NCBI GenBank assembly: GCA_032622095.1
Contig: CP136064.1
Span: 145,771,297 to 145,835,296, forward strand
DNA length: 64,000 nucleotides
Direction of reading: 5' to 3'
Source of the DNA: Siphonodentalium dalli
Taxonomy: Eukaryota > Mollusca > Scaphopoda > Gadilida > Siphonodentaliidae
Shown here: in pieces, positions 45,907-56,765 of the stretch
How positions within the stretch are numbered: position 1 is the stretch's first letter
Layout of the letters: the number at the start of each line of letters is the position of its first letter
Notes under the pieces: model-generated
What the model was told of the DNA's origin: nothing
Databases searched by the model: none
The model's input: only the letters and a program-made list of their open reading frames with translations
Position numbers and translations under genes: made by a program

Positions 45907-46508
45907 CATTCACATTTAGAACCACAGAATAGTGATATACATGTATAACTAATAATCCAACAGTATGACCACTTCACTAAATTTGGTGGAAATTTGAATA
46001 AAAACTTTGGGAATTGTATTGTCCGCATATCCGAGATAACGAATACCACAACTTGCATTGTAGGAGGAACCAATGGACTTGTAGTAATTTCGAATCAGTT
46101 TTCTTGTAACTGCGTTTGTCGCATAATAATGATGTGCAGCATTACCTTTGGCAAAAAGTAAGTTAGTTGTTGTTAACATGTCCAACCCTTGAAGATCAAA
46201 CTCCTTATCATCTGGCAGACCGACTTCGTAATTCATGATCCACTTGTAATATAACAGTACGACACAATGCGACTGCCACATTCGACTTTGCAAACTGCAT
46301 GGGATCTGGGCCGCACATCTGAGAGGTGGTTTTGTTTGGTAAAAACGGGTCACCCGTTAATCACGTGCATGCATGGATCCAGTCCGTGTTGTTTCTGAAA
46401 ATAACTTTTCACATTCAACGGTGATGAGTGCATGTAAATCACGTTGTTGGGCGTGGCTATCGGGTTATTGTGTCCAATCGCGGCCAGCGCACGGATTGTG
46501 CAACGTGC
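45907..46508. other. Unassigned sequence beside the long-TIR transposon
   Basis: A 134-codon minus-strand frame (45,949-46,353, GTG at the first codon) runs through it without any motif that I recognise. It lies outside the AACAG target duplication, so it is not part of the transposon. Confidence 0.3.
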
Positions 46509-46513
46509 AACAG

Positions 46514-47019
46514 CACCCCCGTGTACGTGGTATCGCCAAAACCGAGGGTATCGCCAAAACCGAGAAAATTGGAAAGTAATTTTCACGTATATGATATGGG
46601 GATATGTTTGTTTCTCATCGTAAAACAGACAACGAATAACGCATGTCTATGTCCACATGAAGCAGGAGTATTTATCCACCCGCTGGCAATCACTTTTCCC
46701 AGATCAAGCCATTTAAACAATTTTGGCGATTTTTTTCAATAGTGTTTTTGCTTTTGCTCAAATTTTCGAGAACATCCACCCACTAGTATAGTTCCTGGAC
46801 TTCCACGCTCGCAAAACAAATGCCGGTATATAGTTGAATCTGTCAATGAAGCATAGGATTGAACAGAATTTAAAAAATCAGTGTCGTTTTCAATATCCGT
46901 GCGATATGGATGGACCACTGTCGGCCCAGAAAGGTGTTAACGCCACAGATGAAGATGTCACCAAACGCCGAGTTTCTGTGCAGTAAATATGCGTATCACT
47001 TAAGGAGTTTTGATGATGG

Positions 47020-47052
<33 letters not shown>

Positions 47053-47490
47053 CGATGATGAAGATGATGATGATGAGGATGTTGTTGCTGAAGATGACGA
47101 TGATGATGATGATGATGATGACGTAGAACACGACGAATGACACTTACGGACCTCGAACGCCAAACGCAACGGCCATACTAACATTGTGTACATAGTTCTG
47201 TATATACGTTTTTCACTCTGTATCTCATACAATTTATATGAATGAGTGAAATAAAGCAATTCAATCGCTATGAGTTTTCGAGTGTTTTTATGTGTATCTG
47301 AGACTGATCAATTGGACTGCGATCGAATGTCATCTGAAATATAAATCCATAACATATTCGGAATATTGTGTACATATCTATTATGAATCTATTTCAATTG
47401 AAATCAATTGAACATCCATCTCAGCATTCATATTTGCGATCTCAAAAAGGTGAATGAACGATAGATGCCTGAATCACACGAACGTGAATG
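46514..47490. repeat. Left inverted arm of the long-TIR transposon
   Basis: Inverse of 49,605-50,819. It contains the undisturbed TTAA (47,000-47,003) at which the other arm carries a MITE. Confidence 0.9.
47017..47270 (+). mobile_element. Insertion in the left arm: (GAT)n plus retroposon tail
   Basis: The right arm reads GGAGTTTTGATGAGTTTTCG without a break. The left arm has 254 extra bases between GATGA and TGAGTTTTCG. They consist of a (GAT)n run (to about 47,130), then a non-coding stretch that ends GAAATAAAGCAATTCAATCG and matches the tail fragment at 15,237-15,303. TGA lies at both edges. The Asp-rich and Ser-rich frames across it are microsatellite translation. Confidence 0.8.
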
Positions 47491-47616
47491 CTGTATTTTA
47501 ACGTGCCGCTTCATGTTGTATTTCGTAGAAAAATATTTCCCGCACAAGTCGCATCTGACTTTTGCTAACGATTCCTCTATGCGCACAATTTCCAATGACA
47601 CGTCTGGTTCAGACAT
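47428..47616 (-). CDS. Small C2H2 zinc-finger protein inside the transposon
   Basis: A 62-codon frame from ATG to TGA. Residues 22-43 form a complete C2H2 finger, C-x2-C-x12-H-x4-H (Cys22, Cys25, His38, His43), with the structural Phe29 and Met35 in the right places (CDLCGKYFSTKYNMKRHVKI). One finger with a short acidic N-terminus could bind DNA or RNA weakly. It may be an exon of a larger protein, or a relic of the host sequence captured by the element. It lies at the inner border of the left arm, and its last codons overlap sequence shared with the other arm, which lacks the finger. A 95-codon frame ends 60 bases upstream on the same strand (47,676-47,963) without a recognised motif. Confidence 0.55.
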   Translation of the reverse strand: MSEPDVSLEIVRIEESLAKVRCDLCGKYFSTKYNMKRHVKIQHSRSCDSGIYRSFTFLRSQI

Positions 47617-47970
47617 GGTGTTTCATGATACTAAATTCGGGGGGCAAATTGTTGTCAAACTGCACGAATAGCTCACTAGACGAGATGCCACGAAATATCC
47701 GCGCAACATATAAGGGACCGGATGAATTGACTGATTAAGGGATTAATTATAATATAATTAAGCCTTCCGCGCCCGGTGAAACATGCGGACTGGCTGTTTT
47801 TGCTTTGTTCACAGATATAATTGTGATTATAGATCCACTCGTGCAAAACGATCACGAGACCCGATGATGAGTATAACGTGTCATGCATCGTAAATTTATT
47901 TGTCTTCATGGACATTATTTGTTTTGTTGAGGGGGGGGTGTCAACCTCGGTCAAACCATTCAACAGAGAA

Positions 47971-49604
47971 AAAATTCAGGCGAGCAATTTTCGTTGATAA
48001 TTCGTATACAAAACATCGCATGAAAAGCAATTTCCATTGATAATTCTTATACAAAACATCGCAAGCAAAGATAAATAGTTATGCGTGCTCTCTATCCGCG
48101 AACATACTAATTCTTAGTCGGGTAATTCATCCACTTGGTTATAGGGATGTGGCAGTGGTGTGTTGGTGTAACATAACACATCCCACAGACGCCGGGCAAC
48201 ACTTTCAACAGTTGGAAATGTCTTGCCCGACACAACCTAAGTTGGAAATTTCATTCTAAAAATAGGTTCACTTTTTTTAGTATTTTGTGCGTAAATTGTT
48301 TTCAGACAAAAACCTACATATTTAGATAATTAGAATAATTTCGGCAAAATTTGTGAACTGAAATGATCACCAGATGAAAAAATCTAAACTTGAAGCTAAC
48401 ACGGGGTGCATACAGAAGTTCCTGGAAGGGGGTGTATTAAGAAACTATAGGTGATCACCACAATAGGGACCGTCAAGCCATGTCCCTGCTAACTCATGAT
48501 TTCCACTTACTTAATGTTTCCATTCGTTGCCCACTCCCGGGCCTATATAATGTCGAATAAAATATAATAGCCTATACTATTATTATGACATTAGAACATA
48601 AAAACACAAACAACCATACACATTTTCACCCTTGCACATGCACCCTCACCCTAAAGAGATCCGTGTGCCGGCCTGTCCGAATGGTATTTGGAATATTTTC
48701 AAACAGAAACGGTCAAAATGTGAAGTATACCATCTGCATCTTTGACATCCCAGCTCCGGTCTGGTGACATCTCACGCAGGATCGATCTGCAGCTTCGATA
48801 CCCGAAATTATGGTGGGTACCCACACTCGGACGCAGATAGCATATTTTAGAACCGCTCTACAGGTTAGACAATTTAAACATATATTGTTCTATCGATACA
48901 CGCATTATCTACCAACTATATGACTGATAATAATGTTTCAAACGAACTACCTATAACGTTAAAAAGTGTCTACTATTTATGATAAAATCGGAAATGAGTA
49001 GGAATTTCTATTAAATTTATCAGGGTGAGAGCAAGCTATGTTCGCTATTCCATTGAGGGAACATTCCGTTTTGCGAAATTATGTTTTGATAGTGTATATC
49101 ACCATTTAACTGGGAGATATATAGCTTCACCTGAGGAAGATACGTTCATTTATCAAAACCGCATGTCTGGTTTGATTTTGTTTAATCATGGTGTTGTAGC
49201 TTGGTAAGCTGACTACATGTGTTACATAGACACAATAAAGAGGCACATCGACCTCCAGATGAGAAGGCACACACGTGTTACACACATAGCACATTGTGAT
49301 CATATGTGTACACATGTTTAGGGTTAACATAGAATCGTTACAATATTATCTGATGACTCTTTAAAAAGTCATAATTGCATAATTTGTAGCTATACGATAT
49401 ATGTATATTAGATAAGATGATTCGGTTGCATTGTCGCGTAACGGTCTACCCGAGTGGGAACGAGTCATAAAGTTTAAGATAAACAAGACTATAACAAATC
49501 GTTGATACGTCGTAGCGAGTCGTCCTGCATGTGTGATCTATATACAAACTCCAAGCATGTTAATACTAAACGAATATCCGGTTAGCTGCATGCATACGAA
49601 CGAC
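47971..49604. other. Central part of the long-TIR transposon
   Basis: No transposase motif recognised in either strand. Frames at 48,585-48,767 and 49,025-49,207 are short and unassigned. CAACACTTTCAACAGTTGGAAA at 48,188 resembles 42,792 (ATATTCAACAGCTGGAAAG) and suggests an old repeat. Confidence 0.45.
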
Positions 49605-50819
49605 AACATTCACGTGTGTGTGATCAATGCATCGCTTTATCATTCATTCACCTTTTTGAGATCGCAAATCTGAATGCTGAGAGGGTTGTTCAATTAATTT
49701 AAATTGAAATACATTCATAATAGATACGTACACAATATTCCGATATGTTATGGATTCATATTTCAGATGACATTCGATCGCAGCAGTCCAATTGATCAGT
49801 CTCAGATACACATAAAACACTCGAAAACTCATCAAAACTCCTTAAAGGTACTCAATCCGATAAAACTCCTCTCAATTACTATTTCAATGGCTTCGGGGGT
49901 CAAAAATATTTGATTCGAGTCGAGGAAGTCACCCATCAAAGCTCAGATTTGTTAGATATCAATTTTAGAAATCTATTATTTTTCATTATCGGGAATACTT
50001 TCTGGCCCAGATCTCAGTCAAAATTGCGTTTTTATTACCACTTGATTTTAGAGTTATCCATCCTTGTCTGTTTGAATAGAGTTTTGGTGTAAAAATCTCG
50101 AGCAGGATACGAAATTGACGGCAATTATTAGTACTCATCTCGAGAACATAACAAATTTCAAAAATCAATATCTAATAACTCTGAGCTTTGTTTGATGGGT
50201 TCCTCGACTCGAATCAAATATTTTTTACCCCCAAAGCCAAAGAAATAGTAATATAGGACCCTCTGATCGGATTGTTGTTGTTGGAATCTGTTGAGATGGG
50301 GACCCTCTTTACGGGTTGAGTACCTTTAAGTGATACGCATATTTACTGCATAGATTCTCGGCGTTTGGTGACATCTTCATCTGTGGCGTTAACACCTTTC
50401 TGGGCCGACAGTGGTCCATCCATATCGCGCGGATATTGAAACGACACTGATTTTTTTTAATTCTGTTCAATCCTATGCTTCATTGACAGATTCAACTATA
50501 TACCGGCATTTGTTTTGGCAGCGTGGAAGTCCAGGAACTATACTAGTGGGTGGATGTTCTCGAAAATTTCAGTGAGCAAAAGCAAAAACACTATTGAAAA
50601 AATTCGCCAAAATATATTAAATGGCTTGATCTGGGAAAACTGATTGACAGCGGGTGGATAAATACTCCTGCTTCATGTGGACATACGCATGCGTTGTTCA
50701 TTGTCTGTTTTACGATGAGAAACAAACATATCCCCACATCATATACGTGAAAATGACTTTCCCATTTTCTCGGTTTTGGCGATACCCTCGGTTTTGGCGA
50801 TACCACGTACACGGGGGTG
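49605..50819. repeat. Right inverted arm of the long-TIR transposon
   Basis: Inverse of the left arm. It matches in two blocks, 49,605-49,841 and 50,330-50,819, separated by the MITE. Confidence 0.9.
49842..50329. mobile_element. TTAA foldback MITE, family 1, complete copy
   Basis: 488 bp, from TTAAAGGTACTCAATCCGA to GGGTTGAGTACCTTTAA. Long inverted arms pair nearly base for base: GATTCGAGTCGAGGAAGTCA with GGGTTCCTCGACTCGAATCA, and GGCTTCGGGGGTC with ACCCCCAAAGCC. The right tip carries an extra GTTGTTGTTGGAATCTG stretch. TTAA is present once at each end. The homologous position in the left arm of the host transposon has a single TTAA (47,000-47,003), an empty site that proves the boundaries and the TTAA duplication. 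No coding potential; mobilised presumably by a piggyBac-type transposase elsewhere. Confidence 0.95.
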
Positions 50820-50866
50820 AACAGCGTATTTCCAGTTGATCGCGTTATGTGGGACCAGAGCACGCG

Positions 50867-50927
50867 AATTGTTCTTTACCAGAATAAATATCGTCTTCGA
50901 CTCGATTGATTCTGGTAAAGAACAATT
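50867..50927. repeat. 19-bp perfect inverted repeat
   Basis: AATTGTTCTTTACCAGAAT (50,867-50,885) and its exact inverse (50,909-50,927), with a 23-bp spacer. Confidence 0.9.
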
Positions 50928-52058
50928 ATTGTGTTATGACCCATACTTCTTTCTGTTTATGGCGGTTTTAACGAATGTGATTATTTTAACAGCAATAGCA
51001 ACCACTACGCTTATCGTCAATAAAATCAACAACTCCAACAAGGCACGAACTTTATAGAGGTATACGGCGATAGGGAGGGGATTTTGCATTATATTTATGT
51101 ATGTATATAACTGAAATGTTATAGTTTATTTGTCAATAACTGTACATTAACGTAGTATGTTGCGATAGTTTACTTACCGTCAATGTTGAATTTTGAGTTG
51201 TAAATAAATTAATATTAATGTTTTCTCTGTGGTACTTCACACCCATAATATCTGAAGGAAAAGACCATGCACTGGGAATGAAAATCGTATGTGCAGGTGT
51301 GATGCCAAAGTCACGGAAGGGGTATGGATATTTTAATCTGATGACTTTATGCAATAAGTGGAGTAGTTTTAGCTGAGAAAAACTCCCGAGAGGGCAGGGG
51401 GGATTTCCGACACGTATGCTGGGGGTGTAAATTAAGCCCAAAGCAATTTTTCCGTGACAAAATTATTTTTTTTCCTTCACACCTTTAATTGGATTTTTAC
51501 TAGTTTGTACTGGTTTGTAACACTAAGAAATAAATAACAAGGAACTGCAGCAACACCAAACACGCTAGGGCCATTGTATGTTGGTTTGTGCCTCTTTAGG
51601 ACAAGGGAAAGTATTCTTAATGCAGCTAAATCGCCCATGCAGTATTCTATGTAATTAACATGAAATAAGGATAACTTTAAAGACATAAATTTAATGCCAA
51701 ATCTGGTCAAACATGGACATGATGTATACACTGATGTATAAAGAAAAAACATGTAACATACCTAGACTTGTGAGTGGATAACACAATTATCTCATATGTG
51801 ACAAAAGAGATAGAAAATGGGTAATAATTCACAATCTCATGTAGTCATGAATGAGTTAATACAGGTTTCTACTAAAAGTGTAGGTATGTTTTTTATTATA
51901 TGCTTTACTCTCACATGCTACACTTGAGCAGTCCAATTGAAATAATGCCTTTTCTGACCTCATACAAGATTCCTGAATTCATACAAGATAAACTGTGAAC
52001 GTTATAAAATTCCTAACCAATCCTGACCAATCGGAATCAATTGGAATCAATCGTAACA
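50928..52058. other. Unassigned sequence with a partial G-tract element
   Basis: CAGGGGGGATTTCCGACACGTATG at 51,395 onward, followed by a G-rich word and CAATTTTTCCGTGAC, matches the left end of the TIR element at 60,616, so a partial copy lies at about 51,395-51,475. The rest is not recognised. Confidence 0.45.
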
Positions 52059-52562
52059 TTAAAGGTACTCAATCCGATCAGAGGGTCCTATATTACTATT
52101 TCTTTGGCTTTGGGGGTAAAACATATTTGATTCGAGTCGAGGAACCCACCCATCAAAGCTCAGAGTTATTAGATATTGATTTTTGAAATTTGTGTGTAAT
52201 TTTCTCGAGATGTGTATTAATAATTGCCCCTAAGTTTGTAAATTTCTCGACATGTGTACTAATAATTTCCACAGAAGCCCTTATTCAAACAGACGAAGAT
52301 GGATAACTCTAAAATCAAGTGTATTAATAACGCAATTTTGACTGAGACCATCCTTTTGACGGTGTGTTTCTGGGCCAGAAAAAAAATAGAAATAACAAAA
52401 CTTCAAAAATTGATATCTGATCACTCTGAGCGTTTATATAGTCCAGGCACATTAGGTTTCACTAGTGCAAAAAATCCGGGAAAGCTGAATTTTTATGAAC
52501 AACTTGGCAAAAGTCCCCTAGAATCAGAGTTGAGCTTTTTGAGATATCATGATTTTTCGTAA
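52059..52562. mobile_element. TTAA MITE, family 1, variant with a different right half
   Basis: Begins TTAAAGGTACTCAATCCGAT and contains the full left arm (TTGATTCGAGTCGAGGAACC, GCTCAGAGTTATTAGATATT). The right half instead carries GTCCAGGCACATTAGGTTTC, AATCCGGGAAAGCTGAATTT and CCCCTAGAATCAGAGTTGAG, which recurs inverted at 60,085-60,240 joined to the same arm. The right boundary is therefore not a normal TIR, and the two copies define a shared subfamily or a shared composite. Confidence 0.75.
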
Positions 52563-52969
52563 TGGTACAAATTCTGACGAAATCCCATTAGACCATATGC
52601 GAATGCAGTCATATGTAGGCTAATTTGTGGACTCAATCTTCACACATACTCGTCCATCATGAAGCAGGTGTCGATATATATGCGTAATTGATGCTAGAGC
52701 TTACTAACAGTCGATATTCCATAATTGTGATAACATTTATTGGCGAAGAGAGCATATAAATCGCATGGTGATTCAAAAGTTTCCTAACAAAAGAGGGCGA
52801 GTAAGATATTCAGACGACAATGAGCTAAAATATGAACCATTAAACAAGAACAGTGGTTAGTTCAGAACAGGAAAGTGACGAGTATTATCGAACCATCACC
52901 ATCCTTAATATTTTATAGCCGGAAACATAACACTACCCCTTAAAACGTACGCCATGGCTTTGAGTGTCT
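52563..52969. other. Unassigned sequence
   Basis: No recognised feature. Confidence 0.35.
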
Positions 52970-53608
52970 GAAAGGAAAAAAATACCACATAATAGTCCTG
53001 GCCTTTGACGTAACGATTGTGCAAATGGTGATAACACTATGAAACTTGGCACATAGGTTCCTTATACACTATTAATCATTTCCAGATGTGTAGACATCGC
53101 GGCAGGTCCTTCCTTTGCAACGGTTGCTAGGCAACTATCCCACATCGAAGAAATACAAATATGACTGATATTATGGCAGTTTTAACAATCTAATCTACGT
53201 CATGCACAATTTTTATGGTGAAAATAATATTTGTTGTTGTTCGAGTGGATCTGGCTGGAAAATTACCATAGTTCTTACTCACAGGGGTGGTAACGGTTGT
53301 TAGGGACATACATGTACCAGAAATCGAAAAATGCCGAGCTGACTGATATTATGGTAGTTTTGGCAAACTAATATAAACTACGTCATTATCATTTTATGGT
53401 GAAACAATTGTAATAGTTATTGTTAGTGTGGGTTCGACTTTAAAAATTACTATATATTTCTGGTAACGGTTGCTAGGGACACACCATACATCGAAAAATG
53501 CACACATGACTGATATTATGGTAGAATTAACAAACTAAACTACGTCATGTAACATTTTTATATTGAAAACAATTATTATACTTCCATATTTTAATATGGA
53601 AGTATATT
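52970..53608 (+). repeat. X-box repeat family, copy 1, with terminal hairpin
   Basis: About three diverged ~185-bp units with TGACTGATATTATGG(C/T)AG (53,154, 53,341, 53,507) and GGTAACGGTTG(C/T)TAGGGACA. The first unit has the palindromic X-box word GTTGCTAGGCAAC at 53,123-53,135. The array ends in the 30-bp hairpin at 53,577-53,606. The same order occurs inverted at 59,040-59,640. Confidence 0.8.
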
Positions 53609-54235
53609 GTTATTCAATTTTTAATTTTTTTCCAATATTATTTATTATTCTTCTTAGCAATTTTATAACGCTTATTTCTCAGGAAGTACAAGTGTTAGGG
53701 AGATGGAATTTTGTATGTATATAGACCTATAATAACTCCAGCAGGATAGGCTATATAGGATATTGTCCGCGCTTGATTTACAGAGTTATCCCCCTTTGTG
53801 TGAAAAAATGGGGTTGCTGTATCTCGAAAAGTATGAGCAGCAGAGACTCCAAATTTTGACCATATGTACAACTCAGTATGTCCTATTGGGTCCATGCATT
53901 GCAATTTATGTCCGCGCTTTCTCTACAGAGTTGTCGCCCATAGTTAGCAAAACTCCATTTATTTCAAATCCTGTGACCGCCTATGGCATGCAAGGTATCC
54001 AGATTTTAGATCTTCTATGCAGTTACTCGTTAGCAACTTTCTACGAAAAAAAGTTTTGAACAGGGACGGCCTTATATTTTTGGGTTTTGGTGGGGGGGCA
54101 ATATTTTCGCAATTTTTTTTGGCGATGATTTCAACCATTTTTACTGTCGTGTATCTATAGGACGTACTAATGATCATCCTGAAAGAATTTTGTAAATCGG
54201 TTGAGAAATGTCCAAGTTACAGACCATCGAAAATT
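53609..54235. repeat. Mixed dispersed repeats
   Basis: 53,609-53,720 reads inversely like the (AAATA)n and TTCTGAGATATAAGGG parts of the units at 22,956-23,610. 54,118-54,225 is the inverse of 22,670-22,780. The frame 53,763-54,059 falls between them and has no known motif. Confidence 0.5.
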
Positions 54236-54269
54236 AAATAATTAGGCTAATGAAGGAGTATGGGAGAGG

Positions 54270-54365
54270 GTGTGTCCATATCGGAGACGCGATAAGACCA
54301 TGCCGGTGGTAATACCATGTCGGGGTGGTGAGACCAGGTCGAGGGTGGTGTGACCAGGCTGACCG
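54270..54365 (+). repeat. Short tandem repeat, ~24-bp unit
   Basis: About four degenerate units around GACCAGGTCGGGGTGGTG, for example GACCATGCCGGTGGTAATAC and GACCAGGTCGAGGGTGGTG. Confidence 0.75.
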
Positions 54366-54539
54366 ATGGCGGATGTAAACGTCAGATTTAGCAAAAAAAA
54401 AAAACAAAACAACAAAAAAAAACAAGTCCAGCGGTATAAAATTTTATTGCATGCTCAGCATGGGAAGAGTGATTCGGACCGGAATATACCATTTATAAGT
54501 TTTTTGTCCTAACCGTTACCGATCTACAGTAGGGACAAG

Positions 54540-55570
54540 AAAATGAACTATTTTTGGCGCCAAATCCAACAGACTAATTAATTAGCAAGGCTAATGTAGG
54601 AGCAGGTACGCCGGTATCAAGTAGGTACGCCCCCAATGTTTGACAGGTTTACCAAAAAGGCGACATGCCCAACAGCGAGTGAGTTTCGGGTGGATTCAAA
54701 CTTTTTGCAAATTCCAACGAAAATCAAAGGGGGAAAAATTGTCTAAAAATCAGACATCGAGATTAAAAAATTTTGAGTAGTGGATATGATAGATAGTATC
54801 CAAGCGCAACTTATTGGTGTCTACTTAGTTCGTGCTAAAGTCGAAGGTTTACTCGTGCCGAGGCTTTATAGTGTAAATAAGTATAGTTAAGTGCTCTATC
54901 ACTAATCTATTTTTCCTGTAAAATCCAAACGGGTTAATGAATGAGCGAGATAATGCAGGAGTAGGTACGTCGATATACTGTTGGTAATGCCCCAAAGTTT
55001 GACCGCTTTAATTACAAAGCAACCTGTCCAACGGACAGCTCGCGTTCCGGTGGGTTCAAATTGGCAAATTCCACCAAAAAACAAAAAGTGGAAAAATACT
55101 CAAAAAAATGAAACATGGAGATACAATTTTGCTGACGAGTGGATGTGATAGGGGGTCTCAACTCTAGTGCGATTTCTTAAGTTTTAGAGCAAAGGGTTTA
55201 CTCCTGGCGGCGCTATACAGCGTATTACGTACTACATGCAGAGGAACACATCCAACAATCGATATATGGCCGAAGGCGAAATTCGCCAATTTTCCCGCCA
55301 AATTCAAACCTGCTAATGAAGGAGCTAGTGAAATGCGCGAGCAGATACCTCGGTATACCATAGATACATCACCGAAGTTTGACTGTCGTGGTATAAAAGA
55401 AATCTGTCTAACGGAGAACGCGCATCGGTGTTGGTCGAGGCTTTTAATTCGAGTAAAACTCACAAAGGAACACACAAAATGGAGAAATCGTGAATCGAGA
55501 TAAAACACATTTGACGAGTGGATGTCGTACTATCCACGCGCAAAGTCGGTGAAATTTTCGAACTTTTCAA
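54540..55570 (+). repeat. Three diverged tandem units of ~360 bp
   Basis: Each unit has, in order, GCCAAATCCAAC-like, GGCTAATG(A/T)AGGAG, TAC(G/C)(C/T)CGGTAT, CCCAA(A/T)GTTTGAC, CTGTCCAACGGA-like and a GAGTGGATGT(G/C)(A/G)TA end. Starts are near 54,555, 54,915 and 55,298. Strong divergence marks an old array. No coding potential. Confidence 0.75.
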
Positions 55571-55781
55571 ATGAATGTGCAATCACTTACTCAGGATTAA
55601 GTGCCCGATATTATATGCATTCACATATTATGTAGGAAAATACCCCCGGATGACTGTATACACTAGGAAATTTAATAATATGAATATATGTAGGTTCATG
55701 TAAAGGGTTAACCATGTATTATCTCTTTAAATAACAAATTTGAAATAGTTCCGTGGGTATAAAATAATAAATATGAATTGA

Positions 55782-56001
55782 TTGATTGATTAATTGGGGT
55801 TTATTGTCGCTTTAGCGACTAAGGCCATATCACGACATTGCCAGTTTTAGTGGTGTTGGAAATCCGCACACTTGCGACTAATCTAACAGTGATTTCAATG
55901 GCTGCTAAACTCGTCGACCATGTGCAGCAAACCACCCGCCATCGGCGAGTAACCGGTAACTCAACCAGATAACGATTTCGAGTTACAAAGTCCACGATGG
56001 A
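55782..56001 (-). mobile_element. Retroposon (SINE-like) with 16-bp target duplication
   Basis: A perfect 16-bp duplication, AATAAATATGAATTGA, lies at 55,766-55,781 and 56,002-56,017. On the minus strand the 220-bp insert ends CGACAATAAACCCC and (ATCA)n, a typical AATAAA plus tetranucleotide tail. A small hairpin GTCGCTAAAGCGAC precedes the tail. I could not recognise a tRNA- or 5S-like head, so it may be a SINE or a 5'-truncated LINE 3' end. The intact duplication implies a fairly young insertion. Confidence 0.9.
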
Positions 56002-56329
56002 AATAAATATGAATTGAAGACCCCTGTCCGGAAAGACTTCCATCAGCTAATATTGAATTTATTTCAAATATTTTATTATGAAATGAGATGTTTAATTGGG
56101 ACACGTTATTGATCTATTTTTAGAACATACCTGGTCACTGGTAAAAGTAACCACTATTATTCGTTAGCTAAACAACCACATCTTTTTAGACCAGAAGATA
56201 TTCGAAATAAAATCAATATTAATCGATAGAAGCATTTCCGGACAGGAGTCTTCGACTCATATATAACAGTTTATACCCTGATAACTATATAATACATGTT
56301 TACAAAGAGATAATCCACTTTAAGATTAA

Positions 56330-56765
56330 GGATAGGGTTATGGATTATGGATATGCGTTGATCGGGGTTATGTTTAGGGTTAATGTTATGGGTAGGATCA
56401 GGTTTATAAATTAGGTTAGAGTTGTGGATATTGTTAATGTTAAAAAGATGATGGTGTTATGCAAAGGATTTGGTTTTGGGTCGGATTGTATGTATGACTA
56501 GGCTTATCGAAAGGGTTATGGTAAGGGTCCAAGGTATGGCTATGGTTTGCAGGAGGGCAAGGAATATGGTCAGGGTATTTTATTGGGTTAGAGTTAAGTG
56601 CTGTGGATGGGGCTATGGAAAGGGTTATGGTTATTGATTGGCTACGATTAAGGTTGTGCTTATCGAAATATTAGGGCTATGGAGTGGTTTATCGGTAAGG
56701 ACTAAATAGGTGTGGGTTGAGGGTTAATGGTTAGATGGGATTGGGGATGGGGAATATATATGGAA
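56330..56765 (+). repeat. Degenerate telomere-like GGTTATGG array
   Basis: About 430 bp nearly free of C on the plus strand, built from GGGTTATGG, TTAGGGTTA and GGTTAGAG words. It is the inverse of the array at 12,720-13,035. A TATGGAAGTATC word at the right border repeats the border seen there. Confidence 0.75.

Larger units (their letters stand above)
46514..50819. mobile_element. 4.3 kb long-TIR transposon with AACAG duplication
   Basis: AACAG precedes the left tip (46,509-46,513) and follows the right tip (50,820-50,824). The tips are exact inverses starting CACCCCCGTGTACGTGGTAT, followed by TATCGCCAAAACCGAG twice in tandem, a likely transposase-binding subterminal repeat. The inverted arms run inward to about 47,490 and 49,605 and align throughout, interrupted by a 254-bp insertion in the left arm and a 488-bp MITE in the right arm. 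The 2.1 kb centre holds a small C2H2 ORF on the minus strand and no DDE/D transposase I can see. A 5-bp duplication and CAC tips recall Transib/RAG-like transposons, but the TIR does not carry their CACWRTG heptamer, so class remains open. It may be a non-autonomous member of an undescribed family. Confidence 0.85.

Noticed and set aside
45949-46353. 134-codon minus-strand frame
   Set aside because: No ATG at the first codon, no recognisable motif, and no splice or repeat evidence. It may be chance in AT-rich DNA.
46910-47259. Poly-Asp and poly-Ser frames on the two strands
   Set aside because: Both are readings of the (GAT)n run inserted in the left arm of the transposon.
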